Assembly (NCBI RefSeq): GCF_033568475.1
Contig: NC_133122.1
Coordinates: 158,093,361-158,157,360, forward strand
Reading direction: 5' to 3'
DNA from: Henckelia pumila
Taxonomy: Eukaryota > Streptophyta > Magnoliopsida > Lamiales > Gesneriaceae
DNA length: 64,000 nucleotides
Shown: positions 1 through 13,004 of the stretch, piece by piece
How positions within the stretch are numbered: position 1 is the first letter of the stretch
Layout: each line of letters starts with the position of its first letter
Notes under the pieces: generated by a model
What the model saw: the letters and a program-made list of their open reading frames with translations, nothing else
The model's database searches: none
Told to the model about the DNA's origin: nothing
Translations under genes and position numbers: made by a program

Positions 1-3000
1 TACTGCCAAATGAGTTATAGAGTGTATTTATAAAATACACGTGCCAATTAGTCAATGAGTTTGACTATTTTTTAATATCTGATAATTTTGGCATTTTGAG
101 ATAATTATTGAGATAATGGAATTAAAAATAATTATTGATGCCAGATAATTTAATTTGGAGAAAATAATCAGTTTGGGTCACTGGTCAAAGCCTAAAATTG
201 ACTCAATTTATTTATTGGGAATTAACTGGTCTAGTTGCCAAGTCAAAGTTCGCTATTTCAGACAATTGTAAAAATGTGTTAAATTACATATTGGAGTAAA
301 ATAACACAAGAGCATTAAAATGGATCAGACTGGGTAATTTTAGGACCAAATTTTATAATATTAAGTGGTACACTCTCTCTCACACACTAAACACCTAAAT
401 CACACACTAAACCCTAACCCCCATTCACATCCCACCGTCGTCGATTGATCATGCCATCTTGTAGCTCTCGTCGAGGCGATCACAACCATACCAAGAATCG
501 TGAGTTTTGGTGTCCGATTTGGTAAGCACGACGTCGAGAAAGGGGCGACACTATTCATCATCTTCCTCGCGTGAATCATCGGATTTCAGGTCGATTCTTG
601 TTGTTTTTGTGTTGTTAAAAGGTTCTAGGATGTGCGTAGATTATTTCCCAAGCTTATTACATCATTTTCAGTCGAAAATCGCATGGATCAGAGCTTAGAG
701 CTCGCCGCCGCCGCCGCCTGTAAATCGCCAATTCCGGCCGCGTCAGTGGTCCTCTTTGGTCGGGGCTTAGTCCATTAGAATCGTCTTGTCAAGTTCTACA
801 AGCCTGCAAAATTTCAGAATTTTTGGAGTAGTTTTGCAGATCGCCTCCGCGCCACCACCGTCGCCGCCGTCTTCTCCGGCGAGCCACCGGCCGTCGACAT
901 GCTAACCATTTTTGATCGGTTCGACGTGATGGATCCTAATATCCAAGTTTTGAGTCGAGATTCGAAATCGTTAAGCGGTGAGAGCGCAATAAAGTTCGAT
1001 AATTTTTGGTTAAAGTTTGACCAGAGTTGACCAGGGTTGACTTTTGACCATCATATGATTTTTCGCAGATCGGAAGCCCGTTGAGGATAATTAGAGGCAG
1101 AAATCAGCAGTTTAGGAATTTGAGCTTCCAAAATTGGACAATTATGAGATTTCCGAGTCCCGATACGCGCAACCGCAACTGTATAGGTTTTTCGTGCGTT
1201 TTAAATGCAAAGGCATGTTATACCCTTCCTTGCTCACACCGTTTAGATCAGTATATTCACTGTTTGGTTACTAAATTGTGTTGTTGCATTTGTATGTGGA
1301 TATAATAGCACAAATTTTAACTCATGCATTATTCACGTTTTTATGTATTGTGAATGATTTTTCTGTCATGGCTAGGTCTTAGTTGTTGTTCAATGGTTGA
1401 TGGTTGGATTAGGTCCCTTTGGGTGTTGGTTTAAGACGTCTTGAACTAGTGTTGGCTAGGTGAACAGTTGGATGGTTGTAAGGGTGGTCTATCTAGCAGG
1501 CAACTCAGGCAGGGCTCGGACGAGTGGGTTGTCTGGGTCGGGTAAAGTGTATTAAGGTCATATGTTATGGTTTGATTCCGGATTATTTTATTTTAGGCCG
1601 GATAATTTATTTAGGAGTCCAAGTGTTTGGTTTATTCATTGGGTCAATTTTTGTTATTGGGTCTAAGATGTTTATTGGACTTAATTTATTTATTGGGTCT
1701 AATATGTTTATTAGGCTTGAGTTGTTTATTTGAGCTAAAATGTTATTTGGGCTTGCATGAATTGATTTAGTTATTGAGTCAAGATTATTGGGCTTAAGAT
1801 AGTTATTGGGGGCTTAATTTCTTAATTGGGCTAAATTCGTTAATGAGCCTAAGTTGTTTAATTTATTTGGTTGAGATAAATTCTAAGTCAGGCTCGGTAC
1901 TATTGGGCCAATCTAAGTTTGATCTGGGTCATTTTAAGTGTGATGGAGCTTGTCTAAGTATTTTTGGGCCAGTATAAATGTTAACGAGTCAGTCTAAGTT
2001 TATGGGCTTTAGTTAAGGGGCAACAACTCGAACTAGCCAGTGGCAAACAAATAGTTCGTAAATATATATTTAATAGATGTATATGTATATTTTGATATAA
2101 ATATGATTTTTATGGAAAATGAATTAAATATATATTTACGGGCAAAATTTTAAGAAAATGATATTTTTAAGTTCATGATTCATGCATGTATCTTATGATG
2201 AGATAACGGGCATGTAAAGAAAATTTTTTTGGGAAGTTGAAGTGATTTGTGACAAACACGGGACTGGAGGTCGGGATACCGGGCTCGATGAACTTTCCAC
2301 TTACGATTATGAGCCTATGGATCCCCAATGGTTGGGTGAAGTGGCATAGGGCGTTAGGGGTACACCCCACAGGCCGCCACCACGTACGATGGATTTAGAT
2401 TGATCAATCGAATTAGGTTACACTTCACTGATATGACCCACAGAAAATGATTTTTATGTTTATGACATGTCAATGCTTATGTAATGTATTATGTTACGTA
2501 TTATGTTATGATTTAGATTACGACGCAGTTTATGCATGCGATTTTACGATCATGTATGCATTAGAATCCTCAGGTTATTTTTATATACGTTATGTGCTTG
2601 CATGTGATTTTATTTAGTAATACTCGTTATTAAAGGTAGAGCATGATGGGCCTTTAGACTCACTAGATCTAAATGATGTGCAGGTGAGTTTTATGTTATT
2701 TAGGAGGTTGTGGTCCCGACTGGTGGTGAAGACCTCTGTGCATCCGTGGCGAGCTAGCATGCCCGTGACCTTCGCCAGCTCATGTTTCAGTTGATTTAGT
2801 TTATGATGAGATATTTTATGTATTGAGCTATTTTCCGCACATGTTTACTATTTTTCATTAGTTTGCATACTTTTGAGATTATAGACGTTTGCATGGATTT
2901 TAACCTGTTCGAGTTTTTAAACTTTTAAGATGCAATCACTTTTTATTATGTATTAAATTTTATGAAAATCTATTTTAAGTATAGATGCATATATGTATGG

Positions 3001-3053
3001 GCATATGTGTAACATTTTAAAAAAAAAATTCCTTTGAGTTAGGGTCGTTTCAT
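1..3053 (+). repeat. Solo LTR of a long-LTR Ty3/gypsy family (5' end outside window)
   Basis: The block ends in GGGTCGTTTCA, as does the better-bounded LTR at 51275-55383. The two share a series of segments in the same order, such as the 'ggccggataatt' stretch near 1597, the CCGCCACCACGTACG-like stretch near 2374, and a 'gatcaatc' stretch just after it. A GC-rich part (430-1090) with a GCCGCC run looks like the transcribed leader of such LTRs. There is no long ORF. The 5' boundary is not in the window, so no target duplication can be checked. Lineage (Tekay/Del-like, from the end sequence) is inferred. Confidence 0.6.
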
Positions 3054-5154
3054 TGCCTTTCTTGGCAAGGACACCGAGATTTCTCCCGGCCCCACATTGC
3101 CCTTCTATTTTGGTAGTGATCCCGGGATGTCTACCGATCTCGATTTACCCGTCTATGGCAAGTGAGTGAGGCATCCCCCACCCATCAATACCCTGTCTCG
3201 TCACAATCAAATCACTTCGTTCAAAAAAAACATTTTTCTTTTCTTTTCCTCCTTTGACTCGACATTAAAATACTTAGCATGCATTGAAGAGAATTTCTTT
3301 GTAACCTTTTTGCTTGACCCAAGGCCAAGGCTTAAAGACACATGTATGCATTTCTATGAACGAATACTCAACACATAAAAGTGGGTATTAGGTGAGTAAG
3401 TGTCTGCCCCTAGGTGCTAACCCATCCTTAACTCAAATTCTCACATACAAGGCACAACCAGAGCAATCGCACCAAAAATCTCTTAACTCTATCATCCCTT
3501 AACCAAATTCGACTCCGCTCAAACCGACACTCTCCAAACACTACCAACTAACCAACGGACCAGTTTGTAACTTCATTTGAATGCCCAAGCAAAATTACCA
3601 AAAACTAAAATCGGACAACCCACTTTACTCCTAAAATTCTGCACCGACACCCTAACTTCAAAAACCCATAACTTATTGAAATCTTAACCGAAACGGGCCC
3701 ATTATATACCGATGCAACCGCAACATCATGAAATTGACCTAGGACCAGCCCTAAACATGCCCAGACCTCGTCCAGATCCTCCCCTGCCCCAAAACCGAAC
3801 TGCCCTGTCCAAGCCAAACTCACTCTACAACAACTCTACCTTGAGAAAACACCACCAAGACCTATTTTCTTACCCCCACTTTCTTCCGAAAAACTAAACA
3901 CACTCCATACCATCTCCTAGGACTTATCACAAACACCTAGGCAGCCCCTTACCACACTTCAACTCCACAATTCAAAATATCAAGATTATGCATCAAAAAG
4001 CCTCCAATTCATGAGTAATCAATCAAGACCAATTGCCAAACAATAAAATACACTTATATATTTCAAAAACAGCCCAAAAATCATGCAAATTCAAAACTTA
4101 TAGGGCATGAGCTACTGAAAATTTTCAAGTGTGCCAATATGCATCAAAACCCATCATTTTACCCATCACAATGCATCATACAACTTCCAATCAACAACAT
4201 AAATGAAATTTTCAAACTTTTAGCATAACCCTAGCTGGAAAATCATAAAAACCGAACCCATACAAGCCAAAATACAAGGCATTTCGAAATTTGCAAAGAT
4301 TTAAGCTCAAAACATAGATAGCTAATTTGATTGCCCAAGGAAAAGCTTATACATGCCTTAGCTTAGCAAAAACCCAAAGAAAATAGGGAAGGGGAGCTGG
4401 ACACCACGTCCAACAGCTAGCTAAGCACCCTACACACAAACTCGATCGGCTGCGGTGGCTGGAAGGCGGCGGCGGCAGTCGAAAGTTGAGGGAGATGAAG
4501 AAGCCGATGGTTTGAGTTGAGGAAGAGGGAGGGGATCGGCTAGTTGTGGTTTGAGGGGTTAGGGTTTGCAAATAAAATGATTTATGGGTTTTAAAAGTGG
4601 AGTATGTTGTGTGTACATATGTGTGTATGTATAGGTGTAAGTAATTAAAAATAGGTGTGTGTTGCTTTTAAAAGTACAACTCTATAGTACAACTCTTACC
4701 TACTAACTTACACTAATAAAATTTCTAAGTTTTAAAAACCCCAAATTAAAAATATTAAATTGGGTTTTACTAATCCGGGTTTATAAAAATTCTAACTTTT
4801 GAAAAAGTTAAAGAATAAGCCCAATATTGCAATACTAAAAAAAAGATTTATGATACCCGGAAATTCTTAACTTTATAACTCTCATCTAATTTTCCTCCTA
4901 CCTCCCTCCTAAACTTTTAAAATAGCAAATCTTGGAATTTACCGCCAACAATCCGCCATTGCCATACACCGGAACTGGAAGCCACTGTCTCAAAAATTTC
5001 AATAATAAAGAACTTAAAATATTTTAGCACTTAAACTTTAAAGGAAATTTAAGCAATTAATTCCAAGAAATTAATTTCAAGCAATTAAAATCATGATTAT
5101 TAAAAAGAATTTTAGGCATGGAATTTTAAATTATGAAATCTTAGGTGCTACACT
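3054..5154 (-). repeat. LTR-like block, probably gypsy, minus orientation
   Basis: Read on the minus strand the block begins TGTAGCACCTAAGATTTC, a typical LTR start, directly abutting the broken gag at 5154. It contains a GC-rich leader-like part (4380-4560) and otherwise no coding capacity. I could not find the opposite border or a target duplication, so it may be a truncated LTR or an insertion whose other side was lost. Confidence 0.35.
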
Positions 5155-5548
5155 TATCCTTTCTATAAGACACCGGGAAAAAACGCTTGTAAAACTCAGT
5201 TTTAAACACGCTCCAAGAAACCATCGTATCTCGATTCTCTAGTGCTTTCTTCATTGAAATCCACTAGCTCTTAGCAACACCCTGAAGCTAATGAATAACT
5301 AACCTGATTCGGCGGTCATCGGAATAGTCGAGAGAATCGAACAACTGATCAATTTCCTCCAGCCAACTCTCACAGTAAACTGCATTCTCGGTACCCTTCA
5401 ATGTTGGCGGTTTGAACGACTGAAACCTCTTCAGTAAGGTTTCTATTGGAGTCGCAGTGACATCCATCACCTCAGCCTCAATACTACCCTGATCATTCGG
5501 AGGAGTTACTGTTGGTCGTTACCTGTTCAAAACTCTTTGAGGTGCCAT
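5154..5548 (-). pseudogene. Ty3/gypsy gag fragment, broken
   Basis: Minus-strand frame starting at an ATG (5546-5548) downstream of the primer-binding site of the LTR at 5855-7915. The conserved stretch around FKPPTLKGTENAVYCESWLE and LFDSLDYSDDRRIRLVIH matches the start of plant gypsy Retrotrans_gag domains; the frame continues past it with a gag-like region (QGVAK..., then a FYKRFFPVSYRK-like end). There are in-frame stops at 5519-5521 (TAA, codon 10) and 5288-5290 (TAG). The gene is cut off at 5154 by an LTR-like sequence, so protease and polymerase are missing. Non-functional. Confidence 0.8.
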
Positions 5549-5854
5549 ATCTGATATTCAAGAGATTAGGACACAAATACCTCAATTTAAAATTCGGTGC
5601 CCTTCAACCTCTAAGGAATTTGGATACAAGTCGAGAATTAATTACAGTTATATCTCAAGTAGTTCATGCTTTATAAATTAAATCACATAATCATGTAATT
5701 CAAATAATTCTCAAATAATAAAGCATGATCTCATGTAATTCAAATAATCAATTAAATAACTCAATCACATGCGAGAATCCAATTCAAGCAGACTCGATCT
5801 ACCCCGCTCACTTCTAGTTCAAAACCAAGAACTTATCTCTCTGATACCACTTAA
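5549..5854 (-). promoter_or_regulatory. Gypsy primer-binding site and leader
   Basis: On the minus strand TGGTATCAGAG (5840-5850) follows the LTR end by a few bases; it matches the primer-binding site that pairs with initiator methionine tRNA. The rest is untranslated leader before the broken gag. Confidence 0.65.
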
Positions 5855-7915
5855 TGTGAGGACCTCGGTTCTAATCATCTAATCAAAATTAAATCATGCA
5901 ATTCTAGACAGAGAGTTAGAAGAATTAATCAAAGAAATTTTTTTTTAAAGGAATGCCCGGACCCCGTGCACACCTCCGTGCACGGGTCCGTGCATTAAAC
6001 TGTAGCCACTACTCGGAGACTACAAAGTACACAGACCCCGTGCACCCCTCCGTGATCAGGTCCGTGTATCAAAAATACACTAAAAGTTCGTTTATCTGCC
6101 TGCTTACACGAACCCATACACAAAAATGGCACGGGGTCCGTGCAAGACCAACTTCAGAAATATAACAAAATCGAGAACACACGAACCCTTACCCGGAGGT
6201 GGCACGGGGTCCGTGCCCTACTACACCAGCAAAATAAAAAGCTTAACAGATTAGATGTCCATGCTAAAACAACTTCAAATTATGTTCTAAAACATACATC
6301 ACAACCTCAATTCAACAAAATACAATACATGATAATTCTAGAGTTGTACATTTATTCAAACTAGTAGAACATGCTTCGGTTCTAGGTTCCCAATACAAAA
6401 TACATATCAATTTCGAATTACAAATTCGACTTCCAAACACCAAGTACTCACTCTATCATCACATCCCATCTAGCCATGCGATCTCTTACTCGATCCTGCC
6501 CTACCTGTTGCCAAGCACACATACAAAGACGAGACAACAGCCGGATAAATCCGGTGAGAATAATATTTCTAGTAAAAGCAACAAAACAAGTAATATCAAA
6601 TAATATATCAAAACCATGATATAATGACAACATATTCCAATTAAGAAATAGAATGAAATGCATGACTTTAAATTTCGGGATTATCAACTCGGATAATCAA
6701 AAGATAGCTCGGTTCTCTTTTGGGATACCGAGTTCAAGATATCACACAACTTACCGACTCTCCCGATCGAGGTGGATGATGCATATCTCAATCCTCTAGA
6801 CTCTGGAGCAACTATAAGGAGCCTCGGGCTATTGGAGTAACTCGACGACCAATGTCACTCGATTATAGTCCCCAAAACGTCTAATTCAAAATGAAAACAA
6901 ATCGTTTTGGCTCAATATGAATGCGAGTGCAAATCTAATGCATTCAACATAATTCAAGTAATTCAACTAAACATGCAAGTATGTGATTTCAGGAAAAACT
7001 CGGACTCAACTCGGATTCGAGTATTCGACCCAATACAATTCGATGTCGATTATACCTTTCTCTTGATCCACAGTGCTCCAAACCTGGATGATCAAATGAT
7101 AAGCTCATATTAAATCTTATTCCAATTCAATACAATCGACAAAAGAGAAATCAATAATATACCGGCTTCAACTCTATATCGATCCAAATTCTGCAAACTC
7201 GAACTCCAGTTCCTTCAAAACAATCTGTACAGAAGTAATAAAGGCTTGAGATCAATGTTCAACTCAATCGAAAACTCGGTTCAAACAATACAATTCGTTC
7301 GGTATTCCCAAAACTCAAACCGACGACATAACGGCAAAAAACTGAATAACCGAAAATCACAACACCAGCAAATCAATTCAACCAACTCATAACGATAGCA
7401 ATATAACCATTTCAACTCAAAACCAACAAATCACATAAACCCCATTTTCGAACAACACTTCAAAAATATTTCTGATCTGACTGAAAATAAACGATGTCTA
7501 CTAGCTCAAGAACAACATATCCGAAAATCATTAGATTCCAACGAAATCCGAAAACGAAGAACGACTGATCGAAAAAAAACTTACGATAGAACGAAGCCTT
7601 CGATGTCGTGATCGCGAATATGCCTTCAAATTTAATTTCTATCGGACGGATCGAGCGGAAACCGGGACTCAAAAGCTTGAAGAGGCGTTTTTGTTCTTCA
7701 ATGGAGGGCGCATGGTTGGATAAGGAGAAGGAATAATTGAAAAGGCTTAGTCATCCATCTAGATATATGACTTAGTCAAATAGCTCAAATTGTATTTTTG
7801 CCCCTGAAATTCCAAAAATTACAAAATAGTCCCTGATCAATATCAATTCAGCCCTCGAATTCTATAATTTCAGAAAATCTCTAATGACTCAATTAAGATA
7901 AATTTGGGGCGTTAA
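5855..7915 (-). repeat. LTR of a Ty3/gypsy element
   Basis: The plus-strand left edge begins TGTGAGGACC and the right edge ends near GGGGCGTTA, so in element orientation the LTR starts TAACGCCCC-like (its first bases are degraded) and ends CA next to the primer-binding site. Between 5953 and 6222 there are several copies of a GC-rich word related to GCACGGGGTCCGTGC and its complement. No protein-coding ORF. The right border is approximate; only one LTR of this element is in the window. Confidence 0.6.
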
Positions 7916-9225
7916 AAAAATCATTTTGTATTTTATAAAAACAATTCACATAAATAAAAAAAGACACATAAAAACACATAATTTCATATTATTTATTACT
8001 TTTCTGCAATTTATTAAAAATGTGAAAATTAAAATAATATTTGAGATAATCTAATCGTTTCAAACGATCATATATCATCGCAATCCTTCTTCTTTTTTCT
8101 TCTTTTTTCCTTTTACATTTAAACAAAAGCAAAAAATAATAATAACTAGCAACTGAGGCACATGTGTTGCACGTGTATAACGAAATATATGAATATTGGA
8201 TGTATACATTTGTATATAAAATTTTATTGTAAAAGTACTTGATTGGGATGTGTATATTGTACAAATTTGAATATTTTATTTGTAATGCAAGAATCAGTGT
8301 ATTAAAGATATTAAATTCTTGATTGAGTGTTGGTATTTTCTTGAACAAGTGGTGTGCAAATATAAAGACGACAAAAAAATGTATAGTGGTTCGGATCAAT
8401 ATGATCCTACATTCACTTGATCCAAATAGATCAATTCACCATCACCAAGAAGAGTTGTACAAAGTAACTCCATCATAAAATAACTACATCAGGGAATTGA
8501 TAAGCGCACATTATTCTGTCTCTTTCTCCGATAATTTTTACAACAGCGAGCCAATTCCACGTTTTTTGTTTCTTAATTCTTTGTCTATTACGCCATACCG
8601 CTAATTTCTCGATGAACCTTGACAATGAGAGAAAATTAAAATCTTCTTATGCTCTATCGCTAATTCATCCATGAATCTTCACAAATTCTCTACAAATGAG
8701 AAAACATGATGAAAATACATGAGAAACAATGATATGCAGAAATTACTTTAAAGGATTATAGGTATAGATAACAACGAAACGAAGGAAAAATAAAAAAATA
8801 TAACAGAACCCGAATAGTTCGATACAATTCTGTAGGTAATGTATTTTAACAAATTCAAAAATGAACGTAAAACCAATAACAGTCGTCGTGAATTAAATAA
8901 CAAAGAGCGACTGAGCGTTGCTAAATAGATGCTTACATGTATCCCAAAAATAGAACAATCGAAAATTTTTATTAGTTTGTTTATTTTTATAATTTTAAAA
9001 TTAATGCAACACTTAATTCCAGAACTTTGTTGATTGCTATTAAACTGTATCTAAAATTTATAAGTATAACAATTGAATCTCAAATTACAAATCAATACGA
9101 CATTTTTTTTAAATTTGTATATATTAGGTAAAAATTAGATATATGGGACATAAACTCCATTAAAAAAAAATGAAGTTAGAAGAGAAGATTCAACTTTTTC
9201 CAACAAATCAATGCTAGAGATACTA
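7916..9225. other. AT-rich intergenic DNA, nothing recognised
   Basis: No conserved coding stretch, element end or RNA gene was recognised. The 136-codon minus frame at 7989-8399 is low-complexity and AT-driven. There is a loose repeat of a 'cgctaattc(at)c(g/c)atgaa' phrase near 8600 and 8660. Confidence 0.5.
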
Positions 9226-9471
9226 TTTATTTGCATGAAGATCCCATTTACTAAATGGGTTTGCATATTTGGGATCTTTCATCAACCTTCGGTGATCTCC
9301 AATATTCTTGGTCTTTACTTGATTAGCAAGATAGTAAATTATATTTTTCCTAAAATTAAAACAAACAGTACCTTAGCATGAGGTGGGCCATATGCGGCGG
9401 GCTTATGTACAGGAGGGTTGGCAGCAGCAGAAGGTCTTGAGGACGTCAGACCTGCCTTTGAACCTTGTCCT
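9226..9471 (-). pseudogene. Exon-like fragments of an unrecognised gene
   Basis: Minus strand: a segment at about 9373-9471 has CTCTCAG before it and AAG|GTACTG after it, and reads as an open Ser/Pro/Ala-rich stretch (…SRPSAAANPPVHKPAAYGPP…). A second open stretch at 9226-9340 reads …KDPKYANPFSKWDLHANK and then stops. The gap between them is under 60 bp, too short for a normal plant intron, and in-frame reading through it hits a stop. This suggests relics of a host gene's last exons, or chance. I do not recognise the protein. Confidence 0.25.
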
Positions 9472-10365
9472 GAGAGCAATCACATATCAATACACAAATG
9501 TTCCATTACAAACACAAAATATGAAGTATTGTGTAGCATGATTAAAATGAAAGAGATTGAGTCATATACCGATAAAGGTAGGTCAAATTCAGTATTTTTC
9601 TTGCAACTGAGAAAACATATACTTAGATAAAATAGTAACTATCAACCAGTAAACATATAGAATTTTTTTCTATCCATATAATTGAACATAGAGAAGAGCA
9701 ATGCGAACAACAAAGAGGACAAAACAATAGAATTTTTTTCAGCATCAAGTTTACACAAAGCCTTTACATTTATGTATTGCTGGTATCTTTACATTTTATT
9801 GAAGGCTTTAAAATAACGGTTAATTGTTAAAAAATCTTCCCATCACATGTTTTATTATAATTCAGTCTCTGTCATATTTTTTCTTTTTCTGCACTCCCTG
9901 ATCCATTAAAAGTTTGTTTCTACTCTCTGGGCCCACAAATCAGTCCATGTGTCATGATTTTGTACTCAATTTGAAATAATTAATGCTAAAAATATATATA
10001 TCAATACGTAAATTAAATATTTTTGTACTCAAATATCTTAAATTAATACCAAAAAAATTGTTAATTTTTGTGATTTTCAAAATAATAATATATGTCAAAA
10101 AAATGATGAACAAATATTTTAATATAAATATTTTGTACATAAACATGTATGTATAATAAGTTTTGGTAGTAATAAAGTAATTCAAATGTTATACTCAAAA
10201 TCTTGATTTTTGTACTAGATCTCAAACTATGAGTACTCCAATATTGTATATTAGTACCGTATATTTAACTTTTTGAACCGTTTTTTATCCATGAAAAAAA
10301 AGTGAGATCGGGGAGTTCAAACAAAAATTCCTAACACGGGAACTTATTCTTAATTTATACTTGGA
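9472..10365. other. AT-rich spacer, nothing recognised
   Basis: No gene or element boundary could be supported. A MULE terminus may lie in here (about 10250-10365) but I could not identify a terminal inverted repeat or target duplication. Confidence 0.4.
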
Positions 10366-10462
10366 TCAACCCAAGCTACCCAAATCTTGGGGGTTCCTTG
10401 GGTCGACCCAGGGTGATCCAAGCCTTGGGTCAACCCAATGAGTTTTGGGTCGACCATGGTTG
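10366..10462 (+). repeat. 97-bp direct repeat, left copy
   Basis: Near-identical (one mismatch seen, T for C) to 14127-14223. It contains TTGGGTCGACCCAG- and GGGTCAACCC-type words. The two copies bracket the transposase at a distance of about 3.76 kb. Confidence 0.9.
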
Positions 10463-10637
10463 ACCCAGAATTCATGGCCAAAACTCTTTTGGTTAACCAT
10501 AGGTAGTTCTTGTTATTTTGTACCCAGAACTCTTTTGGTTGACCATGGGTAGATCATAGACAGAGCATGTAGTGTTCTTGTTATTTTTTGTGATTAAAAT
10601 AGTTTTATTCTTATAATTTATGTGAATTTTGTAGGTT

Positions 10638-10953
10638 ATGCCTACGGTAATCGTTGTTCATTTCGATGGTAGATGGGAAGCGAGTGAAGAAAAAGTATAT
10701 AAATAGAATCCCGGATCGAATTCAAAGTTTGCTGCTATTCCAGTATATGATGATTTTTTTTCTTCTTGAAAATTTAAATCGTGAACTATATAGAGCTGGG
10801 AAAATAGAAGAGTCTGCCAACCTGAGGTTGAGTTACCTTCTAGAGTTGTCGTGCAACATTCAACCGATTTATATAGAGAATGATCAAGATTTGAAAGCAT
10901 ATCTGTATTTTGGTTGTCCGAAAATGAGGCCAGTGCTTAAAGTTGAAATTTAA
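10638..10953 (+). pseudogene. Broken N-terminal part of the MULE transposase
   Basis: An ATG at 10638 opens MPTVIVVHFDGRWE, typical of the start of plant MuDR transposases, preceded by a TTTTGTAG that could be a 3' splice site. This frame ends at TAG 10704-10706, although the protein-like reading continues after it (PGSNSKFAAIPVYDDF). A frame change near 10770 leads into an open stretch (…RAGKIEESANLRLSYLLE…KAYLYFGCPKMRP…) that shares its frame with the main ORF but is separated from it by TAA 10951-10953. At least two stops and one frameshift therefore separate the natural start from the catalytic part. Confidence 0.6.
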
Positions 10954-10968
10954 CATGTTGTTGGTTTT

Positions 10969-12870
10969 TTGGATGTTTCTGATAATGTGCATGAAGTTGG
11001 TATTGATGAAGGCAATACTAATTATAACGATCAAAACTCTTATGATGATTATTTTGATTTGAATATTGTTTCTTTGGATCGTAATAATATTAGTGAGGCT
11101 TTTGATGAGACAAATGTGGTTGCAAATAATGAGGCCGTTGTGGTTGCAACTGTGGATATTGATAGCGAGCCAATTGTGGTTGCAAGTAATGAGACAGTTG
11201 AGATTGCAAGAAATGAGTCAGATATGGTTGCAAATGTGGATATTGTTAATGACACATTTTCATTCACAGATGGTTCAAACTTGTTTGTTGGTCAAGAATT
11301 TCCAAACAAAGATGCGGTGAAAAATTTGTTAAAAAGAATCAGTTTGGAAGCATGTTTTGAATTTGAGACAGTAAAAAGTAGTCAGGTGGTGTATTCTGTG
11401 AAATGTACCGTGGCTAATTGTAAGTGGAGAATCTGGACCTCAAAGATGAAAGATTCACATGTATTCTCCATTCGAACATATTGCAATACACATACTTGTT
11501 ATTTGACGGGGAGGCGTAAGAGAATCCGTGGAGCTAGTTCGGTTGTTGTTCGTGATATGTTGGTGAATAATTTTCAAGGTAATCCAGTACAAATAACACC
11601 AAAAGCGGTCATGGCGATGATGCGCAATAATATGAATGCTAATATATCATATTACAAGCCTTGGAGAGGAAAAGAACTAGCAGACAATATTTTGAAAGGT
11701 GATCCTACCAAGAGTTTTACTCTACTGCCTTGTTATTTGCACATGGTTGAGAAGATGAACCGAGGAAGCATAACAGACATATGTGTTGACGAGAAAAATC
11801 GATTCAAGTATATGTTTCTTGCTTTTGGTGCGTGTGTCAGGGGATATCGAAGCATGCGAAAATGTGTGTCAATTGATGGTACATGGTTGAAAGGCAAGTA
11901 CAATGGTGTTTTACTTGTGGCATCTGCACAGGATGGAAATTATCATCAATATCCTTTGGCGTGGGGAATTGTCGATGGTGAGTCTACTTCTTCGTGGAGT
12001 TGGTTTTTGACGAAGTTGTTAGAAGTAATACCAGACTCGACTGATCTGGTGATAATTTCAGACAGACATCAGGGAATAATTAATGTTGTTTCTAGTGTTT
12101 ATAAAAATGCACATCATGGTCATTGTGTGTGGCATTTATCCCAGAATTTGAAAATCAGGTGCAAAAAAAAGGGCGCAACGGAAATGTTTTTGCAGATTGC
12201 AAAAATTTATAAGCAAAACAAGTTTGATGTTGCATACAGTGATTTTAGGAAGAGATATCCTGAGGCTGCGCAGTTTTTAGACGAAAGAGATACACTTGAT
12301 CGATGGACTCGAGCATATTGCCCAAATACTCGTTACAATATTTTGACGACAAACGGGGTTGAATCAATCAATGCTAGACTACTTGAAGAGAGAAAGCTTC
12401 CTATAATATCACTTTTAGATTCTTTGCAGAGACTGGCATCATCTTGGTTTGTCCGATATCGTAACGCATCAGTTGCAGCTAACAATAATCTGACCCCTAC
12501 CATCGAGGGAATTCTTCGCAGCCGGTTCACTGATGCCCAAGGAATGCAAGTTTTTGAATTGGGCCGTCTTGAGTTTGATGTTCGGAGTGGTCGACACTCG
12601 GCCATTATGGACCTGGAATCTAAAAGATGCACTTGCCGAGTTTTTGATATTGATAGATTCCCATGTGCTCATGCCATTGCAGCCAGTTGGTTAGCGAATA
12701 TTGACTTGTATCAATTGTGTTCAGAGTATTATTCTACGATGACATGGTGTATGGCTTACTCAGAGACTGTCTATCCAGTTCCGGAAGAAAGTGAATGGCC
12801 ACCTAACATTAATTTTCCAGTTGTATTACCTCCTTGTCTACAAAAAAAAGTGGGTAGAAAAAAAAAATAG
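10969..12870 (+). CDS. MULE (MudR-type) transposase, catalytic part open
   Basis: About 633 codons. An acidic, Asn/Asp/Val-repeat N-terminal stretch (residues 1-100) is followed by a MuDR DNA-binding zinc-finger-like region (about 105-180: …LFVGQEFPNKDAVK…, then Cys/His residues in CTVANCKW and TYCNTHTC). The MULE RNase-H-like transposase domain runs about 285-470. Candidate catalytic residues are Asp303 in SIDGTW, Asp365 in ISDRH and Glu465 in NGVESIN; the family's CVWHLSQN motif is at 386-393. A SWIM zinc finger follows (Cys554, Cys556, Cys566, His568), and the protein ends in a basic GRKKK tail. The frame opens at a TTG and has no obvious ATG near its start; the true N-terminus is damaged (see 10638-10953). 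It would act in the nucleus to cut and paste MULE ends. All key residues are present, but a functional protein is doubtful. Confidence 0.85.
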   Translation: MDVSDNVHEVGIDEGNTNYNDQNSYDDYFDLNIVSLDRNNISEAFDETNVVANNEAVVVATVDIDSEPIVVASNETVEIARNESDMVANVDIVNDTFSFTDGSNLFVGQEFPNKDAVKNLLKRISLEACFEFETVKSSQVVYSVKCTVANCKWRIWTSKMKDSHVFSIRTYCNTHTCYLTGRRKRIRGASSVVVRDMLVNNFQGNPVQITPKAVMAMMRNNMNANISYYKPWRGKELADNILKGDPTKSFTLLPCYLHMVEKMNRGSITDICVDEKNRFKYMFLAFGACVRGYRSMRKCVSIDGTWLKGKYNGVLLVASAQDGNYHQYPLAWGIVDGESTSSWSWFLTKLLEVIPDSTDLVIISDRHQGIINVVSSVYKNAHHGHCVWHLSQNLKIRCKKKGATEMFLQIAKIYKQNKFDVAYSDFRKRYPEAAQFLDERDTLDRWTRAYCPNTRYNILTTNGVESINARLLEERKLPIISLLDSLQRLASSWFVRYRNASVAANNNLTPTIEGILRSRFTDAQGMQVFELGRLEFDVRSGRHSAIMDLESKRCTCRVFDIDRFPCAHAIAASWLANIDLYQLCSEYYSTMTWCMAYSETVYPVPEESEWPPNINFPVVLPPCLQKKVGRKKK

Positions 12871-13004
12871 AATTCCTTCGATTGGAGAATTTAGTAAAAG
12901 ATAGAAGTAACTTTTGTGTTTTGTAATAATGAGTTAAAAAAACAAAGAAGCAACCTTTGTGTTTTGTAATAATAAGTCAAAAAAATATCTTGTCCAAAAA
13001 AAAT

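Noticed and set aside
7989..8399. 136-codon minus-strand open frame
   Set aside because: Low-complexity Tyr/Ile/Phe/Lys composition from AT-rich DNA; no homology recognised.
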